64,000 bases of DNA, from NCBI GenBank assembly GCA_002387205.1, contig DGLA01000008.1, positions 1 to 64,000 of the forward strand, given 5' to 3'. The translations under genes were made by a program, and so were the position numbers. Each line of letters begins with the position of its first letter. The first letter of the stretch is position 1. Origin of the DNA: Stutzerimonas stutzeri. GTDB lineage: Bacteria > Pseudomonadota > Gammaproteobacteria > Pseudomonadales > Pseudomonadaceae. Positions 1 through 7,990 of this stretch are shown here, in pieces. Below the pieces are notes generated by a model, which saw nothing but the letters and a program-made list of their open reading frames with translations, had not been told where the DNA came from and did not search any database.

Positions 1-764
1 TGTCGGTCAATCTGGCGCTGGCTTTGGCCGATCTCGGGCGGCGGGTGGTTCTGCTCGATGCTGACCTGGGGCTGGCCAATGTCGACGTACTCCTTGGTCT
101 GACGACCAAGCGCACGCTGGCCGACGTCATTTCCGGCGAATGCGATCTTCGCGATGTGCTGATTCAGGGGCCGGGCCGCGTGCGCATCGTTCCGGCCGCT
201 TCCGGTACGCAAAGCATGGTCCAGCTGTCGACCCTGCAGCACTCGGGGCTGATCCAGGCATTCAGCGACATTGGCAGCGATGTCGACGTCCTGATCATTG
301 ACACGGCGGCCGGTATCGGCGACGGCGTGGTGAGTTTCGTCCGCGCCGCGCAGGAAGTGCTGCTGGTGGTGACCGATGAGCCGACCTCGATCACCGATGC
401 CTACGCGCTGATCAAGCTACTCAATCGAGACTATGGCATCAGCCGCTTCCGGGTTCTGGCCAACATGGCCCATGCGCCCCAGGAAGGCCGTAACCTGTTC
501 GCCAAATTGACCAAGGTGACGGAGCGTTTCCTGGACGTGGCGCTGCAGTACGTCGGCGCGATCCCCTACGACGAGGCGGTTCGAAAGGCCGTGCAGAAGC
601 AGCGCGCCGTGTACGAGGCCTATCCGCGAGCGAAGTCTTCACTGGCCTTCAAGGCAATTGCACAGAAGGTCGATACCTGGCCGCTACCGGCAACGCCGCG
701 TGGTCATCTGGAATTTTTTGTGGAGCGCCTGGTCAGGCCCGCCTCAGAGCCTAACGAACAATAG
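1..764 (+). CDS. fleN: FleN (FlhG), MinD-like ATPase controlling flagellar number; 5' end outside window
   Basis: The reading frame is open from the first base, so the true start and the Walker A loop lie upstream of the window. About 253 residues are visible. The segment LLDADLGLANVDVLLG is the MinD/ParA-family switch region after the P-loop, and LIIDTAAGIGDG is the second acidic motif (Walker B type). In pseudomonads FleN binds FleQ and antagonises it, keeping the cell at one polar flagellum. The gene ends 14 bases before fliA, as expected for the flhF-fleN-fliA arrangement. Recognition rests on strong similarity to Pseudomonas FleN. Nothing looks broken; only the N-terminus is cut off by the window edge. 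Confidence 0.95.
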   Translation, partial: SVNLALALADLGRRVVLLDADLGLANVDVLLGLTTKRTLADVISGECDLRDVLIQGPGRVRIVPAASGTQSMVQLSTLQHSGLIQAFSDIGSDVDVLIIDTAAGIGDGVVSFVRAAQEVLLVVTDEPTSITDAYALIKLLNRDYGISRFRVLANMAHAPQEGRNLFAKLTKVTERFLDVALQYVGAIPYDEAVRKAVQKQRAVYEAYPRAKSSLAFKAIAQKVDTWPLPATPRGHLEFFVERLVRPASEPNEQ

Positions 765-778
765 CGGCTGGACTCGGT

Positions 779-1504
779 ATGTATTACAGCAAAGCTCAGG
801 CTAAAGACGCTCAATACCAGCTCATCGATCAGTACGCGCCGTTGGTCAAGCGCATCGCCTACCACCTCCTGGCGCGCTTGCCGGCGAGCGTGCAGGTCGA
901 TGACCTGATGCAGGCGGGCATGATCGGTCTGCTCGAGGCGTCCAAGAAGTACGATTCCGGCAAAGGCGCCAGTTTCGAGACCTACGCAGGCATCCGCATT
1001 CGAGGTGCGATGCTCGACGAAGTGCGCAAGGGTGACTGGGCGCCGCGCTCGGTTCACCGCAACTCGCGCATGGTCAGCGAGGCGATTCGCACAATTGAAG
1101 CCAAAACCGGTCGCGACGCTAAAGATCATGAAGTTGCGGCCGAACTTAAATTGAGTCTCGATGAGTACTACGGCATTCTGGGCGACACCCTGGGCAGCCG
1201 CCTGTTCAGCTTTGATGACCTGCTGACGGAGGGCGAGCACGGGGAGTTCGGCGAGGAAGCCGCCAGTGCACATCCGGAACCGTCTCGTGATCTCGAGGAC
1301 GAGCGTTTTCAGCAAGCCCTGGCCGATGCGATATCGAACCTGCCGGAGCGTGAAAAACTGGTGCTTTCGCTGTACTACGACGAAGAGTTGAACTTGAAGG
1401 AGATCGGCCAGGTTCTGGGCGTCAGCGAATCGCGGGTGAGCCAGCTGCACAGCCAGTGCGCGGCGCGTCTGCGAGCTCGCCTCGGCGAGTGGCGTGCCCG
1501 CTAG
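779..1504 (+). CDS. fliA: RNA polymerase sigma-28 factor FliA
   Basis: This 241-residue protein is a flagellar sigma factor. It begins with YSKAQAKDAQYQLIDQYAPLVKRIAYHL (quoted in two parts: YSKAQAKDAQ and the region 2 core LVKRIAYHL). Region 2 continues through VDDLMQAGMIGLLEA (residues about 40-55), and the region 4 helix-turn-helix LKEIGQVLGVSESRVSQLH lies near the C-terminus. Sigma-28 directs late flagellar and chemotaxis transcription and is held in check by the anti-sigma factor FlgM, which is not in this window. The ATG start is close behind fleN with only a weak ribosome-binding site, consistent with translation within the operon. Length is normal for the family. Confidence 0.97.
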   Translation: MYYSKAQAKDAQYQLIDQYAPLVKRIAYHLLARLPASVQVDDLMQAGMIGLLEASKKYDSGKGASFETYAGIRIRGAMLDEVRKGDWAPRSVHRNSRMVSEAIRTIEAKTGRDAKDHEVAAELKLSLDEYYGILGDTLGSRLFSFDDLLTEGEHGEFGEEAASAHPEPSRDLEDERFQQALADAISNLPEREKLVLSLYYDEELNLKEIGQVLGVSESRVSQLHSQCAARLRARLGEWRAR

Positions 1505-1626
1505 CAGCCGGTTTGCATAACGCATTTCGAGGCCGCTTTTTACGAGCTTCATTCACGGAGCCCGCCATGAACCGTGAGCGGGCGCTGGGGATTTCGGGAT
1601 TTACGGAGGTGTACTTGGACAAGAAC

Positions 1627-2001
1627 ATGAAGATTCTCATCGTCGACGACTTCTCGACAATGAGACGGATCATCAAGAATCTCTTGCGTGATCTGGGCTT
1701 TACCAACACGGCCGAGGCCGATGACGGTACTACCGCGCTGCCGATGCTCAAGAGTGGCAGTTTCGACTTTCTCGTCACCGACTGGAACATGCCCGGCATG
1801 AGTGGCATCGATCTGTTGCGCGCAGTGCGTGCCGATGATCGTCTGAAGCATCTGCCGGTATTGATGGTGACTGCCGAAGCCAAGCGCGACCAGATCATCG
1901 AGGCAGCACAGGCAGGCGTAAACGGCTATGTGGTCAAGCCATTCACGGCTCAAGTGCTCAAAGAGAAAATCGAAAAGATTTTCGAGCGCGTCAACGGCTG
2001 A
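1627..2001 (+). CDS. cheY: Chemotaxis response regulator CheY
   Basis: This single REC domain of 124 residues is counted from the ATG at 1627 (MKILIVDDF). The acidic pair D7/D8, the phospho-acceptor D52 (FLVTDWNMPG), T/S in LMVTAEAK and K in VVKPF are all present. Phospho-CheY binds the flagellar motor switch. The reading frame is open far upstream, but conservation begins at MKILIVDD. A strong Shine-Dalgarno (GGAGGT, 1605-1610) is 16 bases from this ATG but only 4 bases from an in-frame TTG at 1615, so a 4-residue longer protein is possible. The gene is followed closely by cheZ, the usual pairing in pseudomonads. Confidence 0.95.
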   Translation: MKILIVDDFSTMRRIIKNLLRDLGFTNTAEADDGTTALPMLKSGSFDFLVTDWNMPGMSGIDLLRAVRADDRLKHLPVLMVTAEAKRDQIIEAAQAGVNGYVVKPFTAQVLKEKIEKIFERVNG

Positions 2002-2021
2002 AGTAACGCCGCGAGGGCACT

Positions 2022-2816
2022 ATGACGCAAACAGACCAAAGCCTTGCAGAGTTCGAAGCGACTCTGAAGGCCCATGCACCCCAACTGATTGAAAGCCTGC
2101 AGCAAGGCCGCTTCGACGACGCTGCGCAGATGTTCAACGAGCTTAATCAGGCCCGCAATCTGGGTCTCTATCATGAAGTCGGAAAGCTCACCCGCGAACT
2201 GCACAACGCCATCGTCAAGCTGGAGATGGATACCTGTGCCGCTGGTGGAGACCCATCACCGATCACAGACGCCACCGACCGGCTGTCCTATGTGGTGGAA
2301 ATGACCGAGAAAGCGGCAAACCGCACCATGGATCTGGTCGAGGAGTCAGCGCCGCTGGTCAACTACGTAAGCTACGAAGCGCAAAGCCTGACGGCCGACT
2401 GGCAGCGCTTCATGCGTCGTGACATGAACGCCGAACAGTTCCGCGACCTGGTCAAACGCATTGACCAATTCCTCCAGCGGACCATGAACGACGGCAGCCA
2501 GCTCTCGCAGAATCTCAGCGAAATCATGCTGGCCCAAGACTTCCAGGATCTCACCGGCCAGGTGATCAAGCGGGTGACCCGTCTGATAACCGAGCTTGAA
2601 AGCAACCTGCTGAATCTGGTGCTGATGGCCGGCCAAGTCGACCGTGTGGCCGGCATAAAGCACGATCATGCAGAGCTGCTCGCCGAGCAGGAAAAGAAAA
2701 AACAGGAAAAAGCGACTTCCAACGGTGAAGGTCCGCAGATGCATGCCGATATACGTGAGGATGTCGTATCCGGGCAGGACGATGTCGATGATCTGCTTTC
2801 AAGCCTGGGCTTTTAG
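2022..2816 (+). CDS. cheZ: CheY-phosphate phosphatase CheZ
   Basis: The 264-residue, mostly helical protein carries the CheZ phosphatase signature AQDFQDLTGQVIKRV around residues 170-185. The acidic residue and glutamine there insert into the CheY active site. The C-terminal end DDVDDLLSSLGF is the conserved CheY-binding tail, separated from the core by a variable charged stretch rich in K, Q and E. It removes the phosphate from CheY and so ends the motor signal. It starts 20 bases after cheY and is followed 12 bases later by cheA. Length and motifs are complete. Confidence 0.96.
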   Translation: MTQTDQSLAEFEATLKAHAPQLIESLQQGRFDDAAQMFNELNQARNLGLYHEVGKLTRELHNAIVKLEMDTCAAGGDPSPITDATDRLSYVVEMTEKAANRTMDLVEESAPLVNYVSYEAQSLTADWQRFMRRDMNAEQFRDLVKRIDQFLQRTMNDGSQLSQNLSEIMLAQDFQDLTGQVIKRVTRLITELESNLLNLVLMAGQVDRVAGIKHDHAELLAEQEKKKQEKATSNGEGPQMHADIREDVVSGQDDVDDLLSSLGF

Positions 2817-2828
2817 GGGAAGGTGAAT

Positions 2829-5021
2829 ATGAGCTTCGACGCCGATGAAGAAATCCTCCAGGACTTCCTGGTTGAGGCCGGCGAGATTCTCGAACTATTG
2901 TCAGAGCAACTGGTGGAGCTGGAGAGCAGCCCCGACGACGCCGCGTTGCTCAATGCGATTTTTCGCGGTTTCCACACGGTAAAGGGCGGTGCCGGTTTCC
3001 TCCAGTTGCACGAGCTGGTCGAGTGCTGTCACATCGCTGAAAACGTCTTCGACATCCTGCGCAAGGGTGAACGACGCGTCGACTCGGAATTGATGGATGT
3101 CGTGCTGCAGGCGCTGGACGCCGTCAATGAAATGTTCAGCCAGGTGCGTGAGCGCACTGAGGTCACTCCGGCTTCGCCTGAACTGCTCGCAGCGCTGGCG
3201 CGTCTGGCTGAGCCGGCCGGTGCGGATGCGCCTGTTGCCGTGCCTGACGTTGCTGTTGTCATGCCCGAGCCCGAGTTGGCCACCGCCGACAATGAATTCG
3301 AACAGTTTCTCGGTGCGCTCGACAATGCCGCTGCGGTAAGCCCTGCTGTTGGCGACGGCGGCGACGAAATCACTGATGACGAGTTCGAATCGCTGCTGGA
3401 CCAGTTGCACGGCAAGGGGCAGTTCGTTGCAACCCCGGTGACCGAGGCAGCGCCTGCAGCCGCTGCGCCTGCGCCCAGCGATGAAATTACCGACGAAGAA
3501 TTCGAGGCATTGCTCGACCAGTTGCATGGCACTGGACAGTTTTCCGAGCCGGTTGCTGGCCCCGCTGCCGAGCCCGCCGTCGGAGCTGGCCCTGCGGCGG
3601 TCAGCGGTGATGAGATCACCGACGATGAATTCGAAGCGCTGCTGGACCAGCTTCACGGCAAGGGCAAGTTCGAGCCGGAGGCCGCGGCTGCAGTCGCTGT
3701 CACCGCCCCCGTCAACAAGCCGGCCGCTTCTCCGGCAGCCCAGAACATCGCTTCGGCAAAGCCAGCCGCGACACCGGCCAGCAAGCCGGCTGCAGCACCG
3801 GCGAGGTCAGAACCTCCCAAGCCCGCCGCTGCCCCGGAAAAACATGCAGCTGAAGCGGAAACCACCGTAAGGGTCGACACCGCACGGCTCGACGAAATCA
3901 TGAACATGGTCGGTGAGCTGGTGCTGGTGCGTAACCGTCTGGTGCGCCTGGGCTCCAACAGTGGCGACGAGGCCATGGCCAAGGCGGTATCCAACCTCGA
4001 CGTAGTGACGGCCGACTTGCAGAGCGCGGTGATGAAAACGCGCATGCAGCCTATCAAGAAGGTGTTTGGTCGCTTCCCCCGGCTGGTCCGGGATCTGGCG
4101 CGCAGCCTGAAGAAGGAGATCAACCTCGAGCTGGTGGGCGAAGAGACCGACCTCGACAAGAATCTTGTCGAAGCGCTGGCCGACCCGTTGGTGCACCTGG
4201 TGCGCAACTCGGTCGACCATGGCATCGAAACCCCCGAGGAGCGCGAGGCGGCAGGCAAGCCGCGCACTGGCCGCGTAGTCTTGTCAGCCGAGCAGGAAGG
4301 CGATCACATCCTGTTGCAGATCACCGACGATGGTAAGGGCATGGATGCCAATGTTCTGCGTGCCAAAGCCGTTGAGAAAGGGATGCTGGAAAGGGACGCG
4401 GCCGATCGCCTGAGCGATCTGGAATGCTACAACCTGATTTTTGCGCCGGGTTTCTCAACCAAATCCGAGATCTCCGATGTCTCTGGGCGCGGCGTCGGCA
4501 TGGACGTGGTGAAGACCAAGATTTCCCAGCTGAATGGCACCGTCAACGTCTTCTCCAGCAAGGGGCAGGGGTCGCGGGTGGTCATCAAGGTCCCGCTGAC
4601 GCTGGCTATCATGCCGACCCTGATGGTCATGCTGGGCAACCAGGCGTTTGCCTTCCCCTTGGTCAGCGTGAACGAAATCTTCCACCTCGACCTGTCGCGA
4701 ACCAACGTGGTCGATGGGCAGGAAGTGGTGGTCGTGCGCGACAAGGCGCTCCCCCTGTTCTACCTCAAGCGCTGGCTGGTTCGGGGCGCCGCCCAAGAGG
4801 AACAGCGCGAGGGCCACGTCGTTATCCTCAGCGTCGGCAACCAGAGCATCGGCTTCGTCGTCGATCAGCTGGTCGGTCAGGAAGAGGTGGTGATCAAGCC
4901 GTTGGGCAAGATGCTTCAGGGCACCCCGGGTATGTCCGGTGCAACCATCACCGGTGACGGGCGCATCGCCCTGATCCTCGATGTTCCGAGCATGCTCAAG
5001 CGTTACGCGCGCCGGGTCTGA
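2829..5021 (+). CDS. cheA: Chemotaxis histidine kinase CheA
   Basis: This is the CheA core kinase of the flagellar chemotaxis array, 730 residues. Domains in order: P1/HPt (1-105) with phospho-accepting His49 in FHTVKGGAGF; an acidic, Ala/Pro-rich linker (about 130-340) with three copies of DEITDDEFEALLDQLHG; P3 dimerisation (about 345-410, RLDEIMNMVGELVLVRN); P4 kinase with N box (LVHLVRNSVDHGIE), G1 (DDGKGMD) and FSTKSEISDVSGRGVGMDVV; and a P5 CheW-like domain at the C-terminus. The ATG at 2829 was chosen over the GTG at 2823 because MSFDADEEILQDFL is the conserved start and a GGGGAAGG site precedes it. I do not see a canonical P2 CheY/CheB-binding domain; the repeats occupy that place. Confidence 0.97.
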   Translation: MSFDADEEILQDFLVEAGEILELLSEQLVELESSPDDAALLNAIFRGFHTVKGGAGFLQLHELVECCHIAENVFDILRKGERRVDSELMDVVLQALDAVNEMFSQVRERTEVTPASPELLAALARLAEPAGADAPVAVPDVAVVMPEPELATADNEFEQFLGALDNAAAVSPAVGDGGDEITDDEFESLLDQLHGKGQFVATPVTEAAPAAAAPAPSDEITDEEFEALLDQLHGTGQFSEPVAGPAAEPAVGAGPAAVSGDEITDDEFEALLDQLHGKGKFEPEAAAAVAVTAPVNKPAASPAAQNIASAKPAATPASKPAAAPARSEPPKPAAAPEKHAAEAETTVRVDTARLDEIMNMVGELVLVRNRLVRLGSNSGDEAMAKAVSNLDVVTADLQSAVMKTRMQPIKKVFGRFPRLVRDLARSLKKEINLELVGEETDLDKNLVEALADPLVHLVRNSVDHGIETPEEREAAGKPRTGRVVLSAEQEGDHILLQITDDGKGMDANVLRAKAVEKGMLERDAADRLSDLECYNLIFAPGFSTKSEISDVSGRGVGMDVVKTKISQLNGTVNVFSSKGQGSRVVIKVPLTLAIMPTLMVMLGNQAFAFPLVSVNEIFHLDLSRTNVVDGQEVVVVRDKALPLFYLKRWLVRGAAQEEQREGHVVILSVGNQSIGFVVDQLVGQEEVVIKPLGKMLQGTPGMSGATITGDGRIALILDVPSMLKRYARRV
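3360..3671 (+). repeat. Three 22-residue coding repeats in the CheA linker
   Basis: Copies lie at 3360-3425, 3477-3542 and 3606-3671. Each encodes a D-E-I-T-D-D/E-E-F-E-A/S-L-L-D-Q-L-H-G unit followed by G-[QK]-F, and the copies are separated by Ala/Pro-rich spacers of 17-21 codons. A weaker fourth unit (NEFEQFLGALDN) lies upstream at about 3290-3330. The protein repeat is much better conserved than the DNA, which points to selection on the peptide rather than a recent tandem duplication. Confidence 0.9.
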
Positions 5022-5070
5022 TCAGCTGGGCAGCGGTCCTGTTTGGGATTGCTGCCGCTAGGAGTGTTTT

Positions 5071-6189
5071 ATGGCAGTCAAGGTCCTGGTAGTGGATGAT
5101 TCGGGCTTCTTTCGTCGCCGCGTTTCGGAAATTCTTTCGTCCGACCCGAATATCCAGGTGATCGGTACTGCTACCAATGGCCGTGAGGCGATCGACCAGG
5201 CAATGGCGCTCAAGCCCGACGTCATCACCATGGATTACGAAATGCCGATGATGGACGGTATCACCGCCGTCCGTCAGATCATGCAGCGTTGTCCGACCCC
5301 GGTCCTTATGTTCTCATCGCTCACCCACGAAGGCGCTCGTGTCACGCTGGATGCTCTTGACGCCGGCGCGGTGGATTTCCTGCCGAAGAATTTCGAAGAT
5401 ATTTCACGCAACCCGGACAAGGTCAAACAGTTGCTTTGCGAAAAGATCAACAGCATTTCGCGCAGCAACCGTCGTTACAGCAGTTATCCTTCCGCTGCGT
5501 CACATACTGGCGCTCCGGCCCCTCGCAGCGTCAGTCCGACAGCGGCTTCCCCGGCAACGTCGCGTAGTACGCAAACCCATGCGACGGCGCATGCGCCCGC
5601 ACCCGCGTTGCCGGCACCGCGTCGCAAGTCGTATCGGCTGGTTGCCATCGGTACTTCGACTGGCGGGCCTGTGGCGCTCCAGCGCGTGCTGACTCAGCTG
5701 CCCGCCAGCTTTCCGGCGCCCATCGTGCTTGTCCAGCACATGCCTGCCGCCTTTACCAAGGCCTTCGCCGAACGGCTGGACAAGCTATGCAGCATCCGCG
5801 TCAAGGAAGCCGAAGACGGTGATCAGTTGCGACCGGGCCTTGCGCTGCTCGCCCCCGGAGGCAAGCAGATGATGGTCGATGGTCGCGGCACGGTGCGCAT
5901 CCTGCCTGGTGATGAGCGCTTGAACTACCGGCCCTGCGTGGACGTGACCTTTGGCTCGGCGGCCAAGGCCTACCATGACAAGGTCCTGGCGGTAGTGCTC
6001 ACGGGCATGGGAGCCGACGGCCGTGAAGGTGCGCGCATGCTCAAGCAATGCGGCAGTCAGGTGTGGGCGCAGGACGAGGCCAGCTGCGTCATCTACGGAA
6101 TGCCGATGGCGGTTACAAAGGCGAATCTCAGCGACGCCGTGTACAGCCTGGATGACATCGGCCGGCACCTGAGCGAGGCGTGTATCTGA
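5071..6189 (+). CDS. cheB: Chemoreceptor methylesterase/glutamine deamidase CheB
   Basis: The 372-residue protein has an N-terminal REC domain with D9, D10 and phospho-acceptor D55 (VITMDYEMPMMDG). A Ser/Thr/Ala/Pro-rich linker follows (about 130-185), then a C-terminal methylesterase domain. The catalytic triad motifs are visible: Ser in AIGTSTGGPVA, His in VLVQHMP and Asp in TGMGADG. It removes methyl groups from chemoreceptors for adaptation after phosphorylation by CheA. The terminal TGA overlaps the motC ATG (TGATG), so the two genes are translationally coupled. Confidence 0.97.
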   Translation: MAVKVLVVDDSGFFRRRVSEILSSDPNIQVIGTATNGREAIDQAMALKPDVITMDYEMPMMDGITAVRQIMQRCPTPVLMFSSLTHEGARVTLDALDAGAVDFLPKNFEDISRNPDKVKQLLCEKINSISRSNRRYSSYPSAASHTGAPAPRSVSPTAASPATSRSTQTHATAHAPAPALPAPRRKSYRLVAIGTSTGGPVALQRVLTQLPASFPAPIVLVQHMPAAFTKAFAERLDKLCSIRVKEAEDGDQLRPGLALLAPGGKQMMVDGRGTVRILPGDERLNYRPCVDVTFGSAAKAYHDKVLAVVLTGMGADGREGARMLKQCGSQVWAQDEASCVIYGMPMAVTKANLSDAVYSLDDIGRHLSEACI

Positions 6190-6929
6190 TGGATGTGCTC
6201 AGCCTTATCGGGCTGGTCCTTGCATTCGTCGCCATTGTCGGGGGGAATTTTCTCGAAGGTGGTCACGTCTCGGCACTGCTCAACGGGCCTGCAGCCTTGA
6301 TCGTGCTGGGCGGAACCCTGGGTGCCGTCCTGTTGCAGACGCCAATGGCTGTGTTCATGCGCGCCATGTCGATCATCAGCTGGATTTTTTTTCCGCCGCG
6401 CATCGACCTTGCACGCGGGATCAGCCTGGTCACCGGCTGGAGTGCCACGGCGCGCAAGGAGGGACTGCTGGGTCTGGAGCCGATCGCCGAAATCGAACCC
6501 GATCCCTATGCGCGCAAGGGACTGCAGCTGCTGGTCGATGGCGCTGAGCCCGAGGTGATCCGCAGCATTCTCGAGGTCGATCTGTATACCCAGGAAACCC
6601 GTGATCTTCGTGCGGCCAAGGTCTTCGAGAGTATGGGCGGTTACTCGCCGACGGTGGGCATCATCGGGGCAGTGATGGGGCTGATTCACGTTATGGGCAA
6701 TCTCGCCGACCCCAGTCAGTTGGGTAACGGCATTGCAGTGGCGTTTGTTGCGACCATTTATGGGGTCGCCTTTGCCAACCTGCTTGCATTGCCCATTGGC
6801 AACAAGCTCAAGAGCGTCGTTCAGAAGCAGACCGCCTACCGCGAGATGCTGCTCGAAGGGGTGTTGTCGATCGCCGAAGGGGAAAACCCACGCTCGATCG
6901 AGATGAAACTCCAGGGCTTCATGGACTGA
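6189..6929 (+). CDS. motC: Flagellar stator protein MotC (MotA family)
   Basis: The MotA/ExbB-type membrane protein has 246 residues. It has two N-terminal hydrophobic segments (residues 3-20 and about 33-50), a cytoplasmic loop, and two C-terminal membrane segments around YSPTVGIIGAVMGLIHVM and GIAVAFVATIYGVAFANLL. Pseudomonads use two stators, MotAB and MotCD; the second supports swarming and movement in viscous media. The ATG at 6189 overlaps the cheB stop and matches the conserved MDVLSLIG start; an in-frame GTG at 6180 is ignored. The partner motD is unusually distant (150 bases) with a short ORF in between. Confidence 0.95.
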   Translation: MDVLSLIGLVLAFVAIVGGNFLEGGHVSALLNGPAALIVLGGTLGAVLLQTPMAVFMRAMSIISWIFFPPRIDLARGISLVTGWSATARKEGLLGLEPIAEIEPDPYARKGLQLLVDGAEPEVIRSILEVDLYTQETRDLRAAKVFESMGGYSPTVGIIGAVMGLIHVMGNLADPSQLGNGIAVAFVATIYGVAFANLLALPIGNKLKSVVQKQTAYREMLLEGVLSIAEGENPRSIEMKLQGFMD

Positions 6930-6972
6930 AAACAGCTGACTGCATCAGTCCGCTGCCGATAGAGAATCAAGC

Positions 6973-7077
6973 ATGAAAGCCATCATGACCTGCATCGCCA
7001 TCCTTCGGACAGGTGCCTTCGTGTATCGGGGCGTCGCTGCGGCCGGCTGCTGCAAACCGTCGTCCGGGAGCCTTTGA
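6973..7077 (+). CDS. Possible 34-residue leader peptide before motD
   Basis: ATG AAA at 6973 opens a 35-codon frame that ends in TGA two bases before the motD ATG (TGAGCATG). The peptide has a hydrophobic N-terminal half (MKAIMTCIAILRTGAFV) and a Cys-Cys pair. I know no family for it. The exact abutment with motD would fit translational coupling, but chance is also plausible. It is listed because it fills the otherwise unexplained gap between motC and motD. Confidence 0.25.
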   Translation: MKAIMTCIAILRTGAFVYRGVAAAGCCKPSSGSL

Positions 7078-7079
7078 GC

Positions 7080-7877
7080 ATGGCTCGCCGCAGGTCGCAT
7101 GAGGAGCCGGAGAATCATGAGCGCTGGCTGGTCTCCTATGCCGATTTCATCACGCTGTTGTTTGCTTTTTTCGTGGTGATGTATTCGATCTCGTCGCTCA
7201 ACGAAGGTAAATACAAGATTCTCTCCGACTCGCTGGTAGGTGTGTTCAACCAGCCGGACCGTGCGATCAAACCTATTCCAGTCGGGGAAGAGCGCCCCCG
7301 TGCTGGCCAGGCGGATCCCGATATCAGCGAGGGCGTGCAGTCGGGCCATGAAATGCCGGTCGATCCGCTGGACAGCATTGTGCGCAGCATGCGCGCAGCC
7401 TTTGCCGATCTCATCGGCACGAACCAACTCACGGTGCGCGGCAATGAGCTATGGGTGGAAATAGAACTGAGTTCCGGCTTGCTTTTCCCCAGTGGCGACG
7501 CGCTGCCCAATGACCAGGCCTTCGCCATTCTCGATAAGGTGGCTAGCATCCTGGCGCCCTTTGACAACCCTGTTCACGTGGAAGGCTTCACCGATAACCT
7601 GCCGATCAGCACCGACAAATTTCCGACTAATTGGGAGTTGTCTGCCGCACGTGCCGGCAGCGTGGTACGCATGCTGGCAGCGGGAGGCGTCGAGCCTTCG
7701 CGTCTGGCTGCGGTTGGCTACGGTGAGTTCCAGCCGATCGCCGATAACGCGACGGCAGAGGGGAGGGCGCGAAATCGTCGGGTCATCCTGGTTATTTCGC
7801 GCAACCTCGATGTGCGGCGCAGCGTCACCGGGATGGGAAGTGGCAATGCCAGGGCAGCAGCCCAGGCTGGCATGTAA
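7080..7877 (+). CDS. motD: Flagellar stator protein MotD (MotB family)
   Basis: This 265-residue protein begins MARRRSHEEPENHERWL, as in Pseudomonas MotD. One membrane helix (about 20-40, LVSYADFITLLFAFFVVMY) carries the proton-accepting Asp (SYADF). The C-terminal OmpA-like peptidoglycan-binding domain spans about 130-245 (VEGFTDNLPI, NWELSAARAGSVVRML, GYGEFQPI, NRRVILVI). With MotC it forms the second proton-driven stator. The in-frame TTG at 7074 is less likely than the ATG at 7080, which is preceded by GGGAG. Confidence 0.96.
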   Translation: MARRRSHEEPENHERWLVSYADFITLLFAFFVVMYSISSLNEGKYKILSDSLVGVFNQPDRAIKPIPVGEERPRAGQADPDISEGVQSGHEMPVDPLDSIVRSMRAAFADLIGTNQLTVRGNELWVEIELSSGLLFPSGDALPNDQAFAILDKVASILAPFDNPVHVEGFTDNLPISTDKFPTNWELSAARAGSVVRMLAAGGVEPSRLAAVGYGEFQPIADNATAEGRARNRRVILVISRNLDVRRSVTGMGSGNARAAAQAGM

Positions 7878-7990
7878 AGTGCACCGCATCTGGCTCAGCA
7901 GATGCCGCGTGCGGCATCGTCAAATCCCCGTCGCCGGCTGAGCCGACGCGGCAGTTCCCGGTTTGGTTCGATCCGGATGGAAGACGAGTT

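Noticed and set aside
8..764. FleN beginning at the TTG at position 24
   Set aside because: The frame is open to the window edge and the conserved N-terminal P-loop is upstream, so this internal TTG is not the start.
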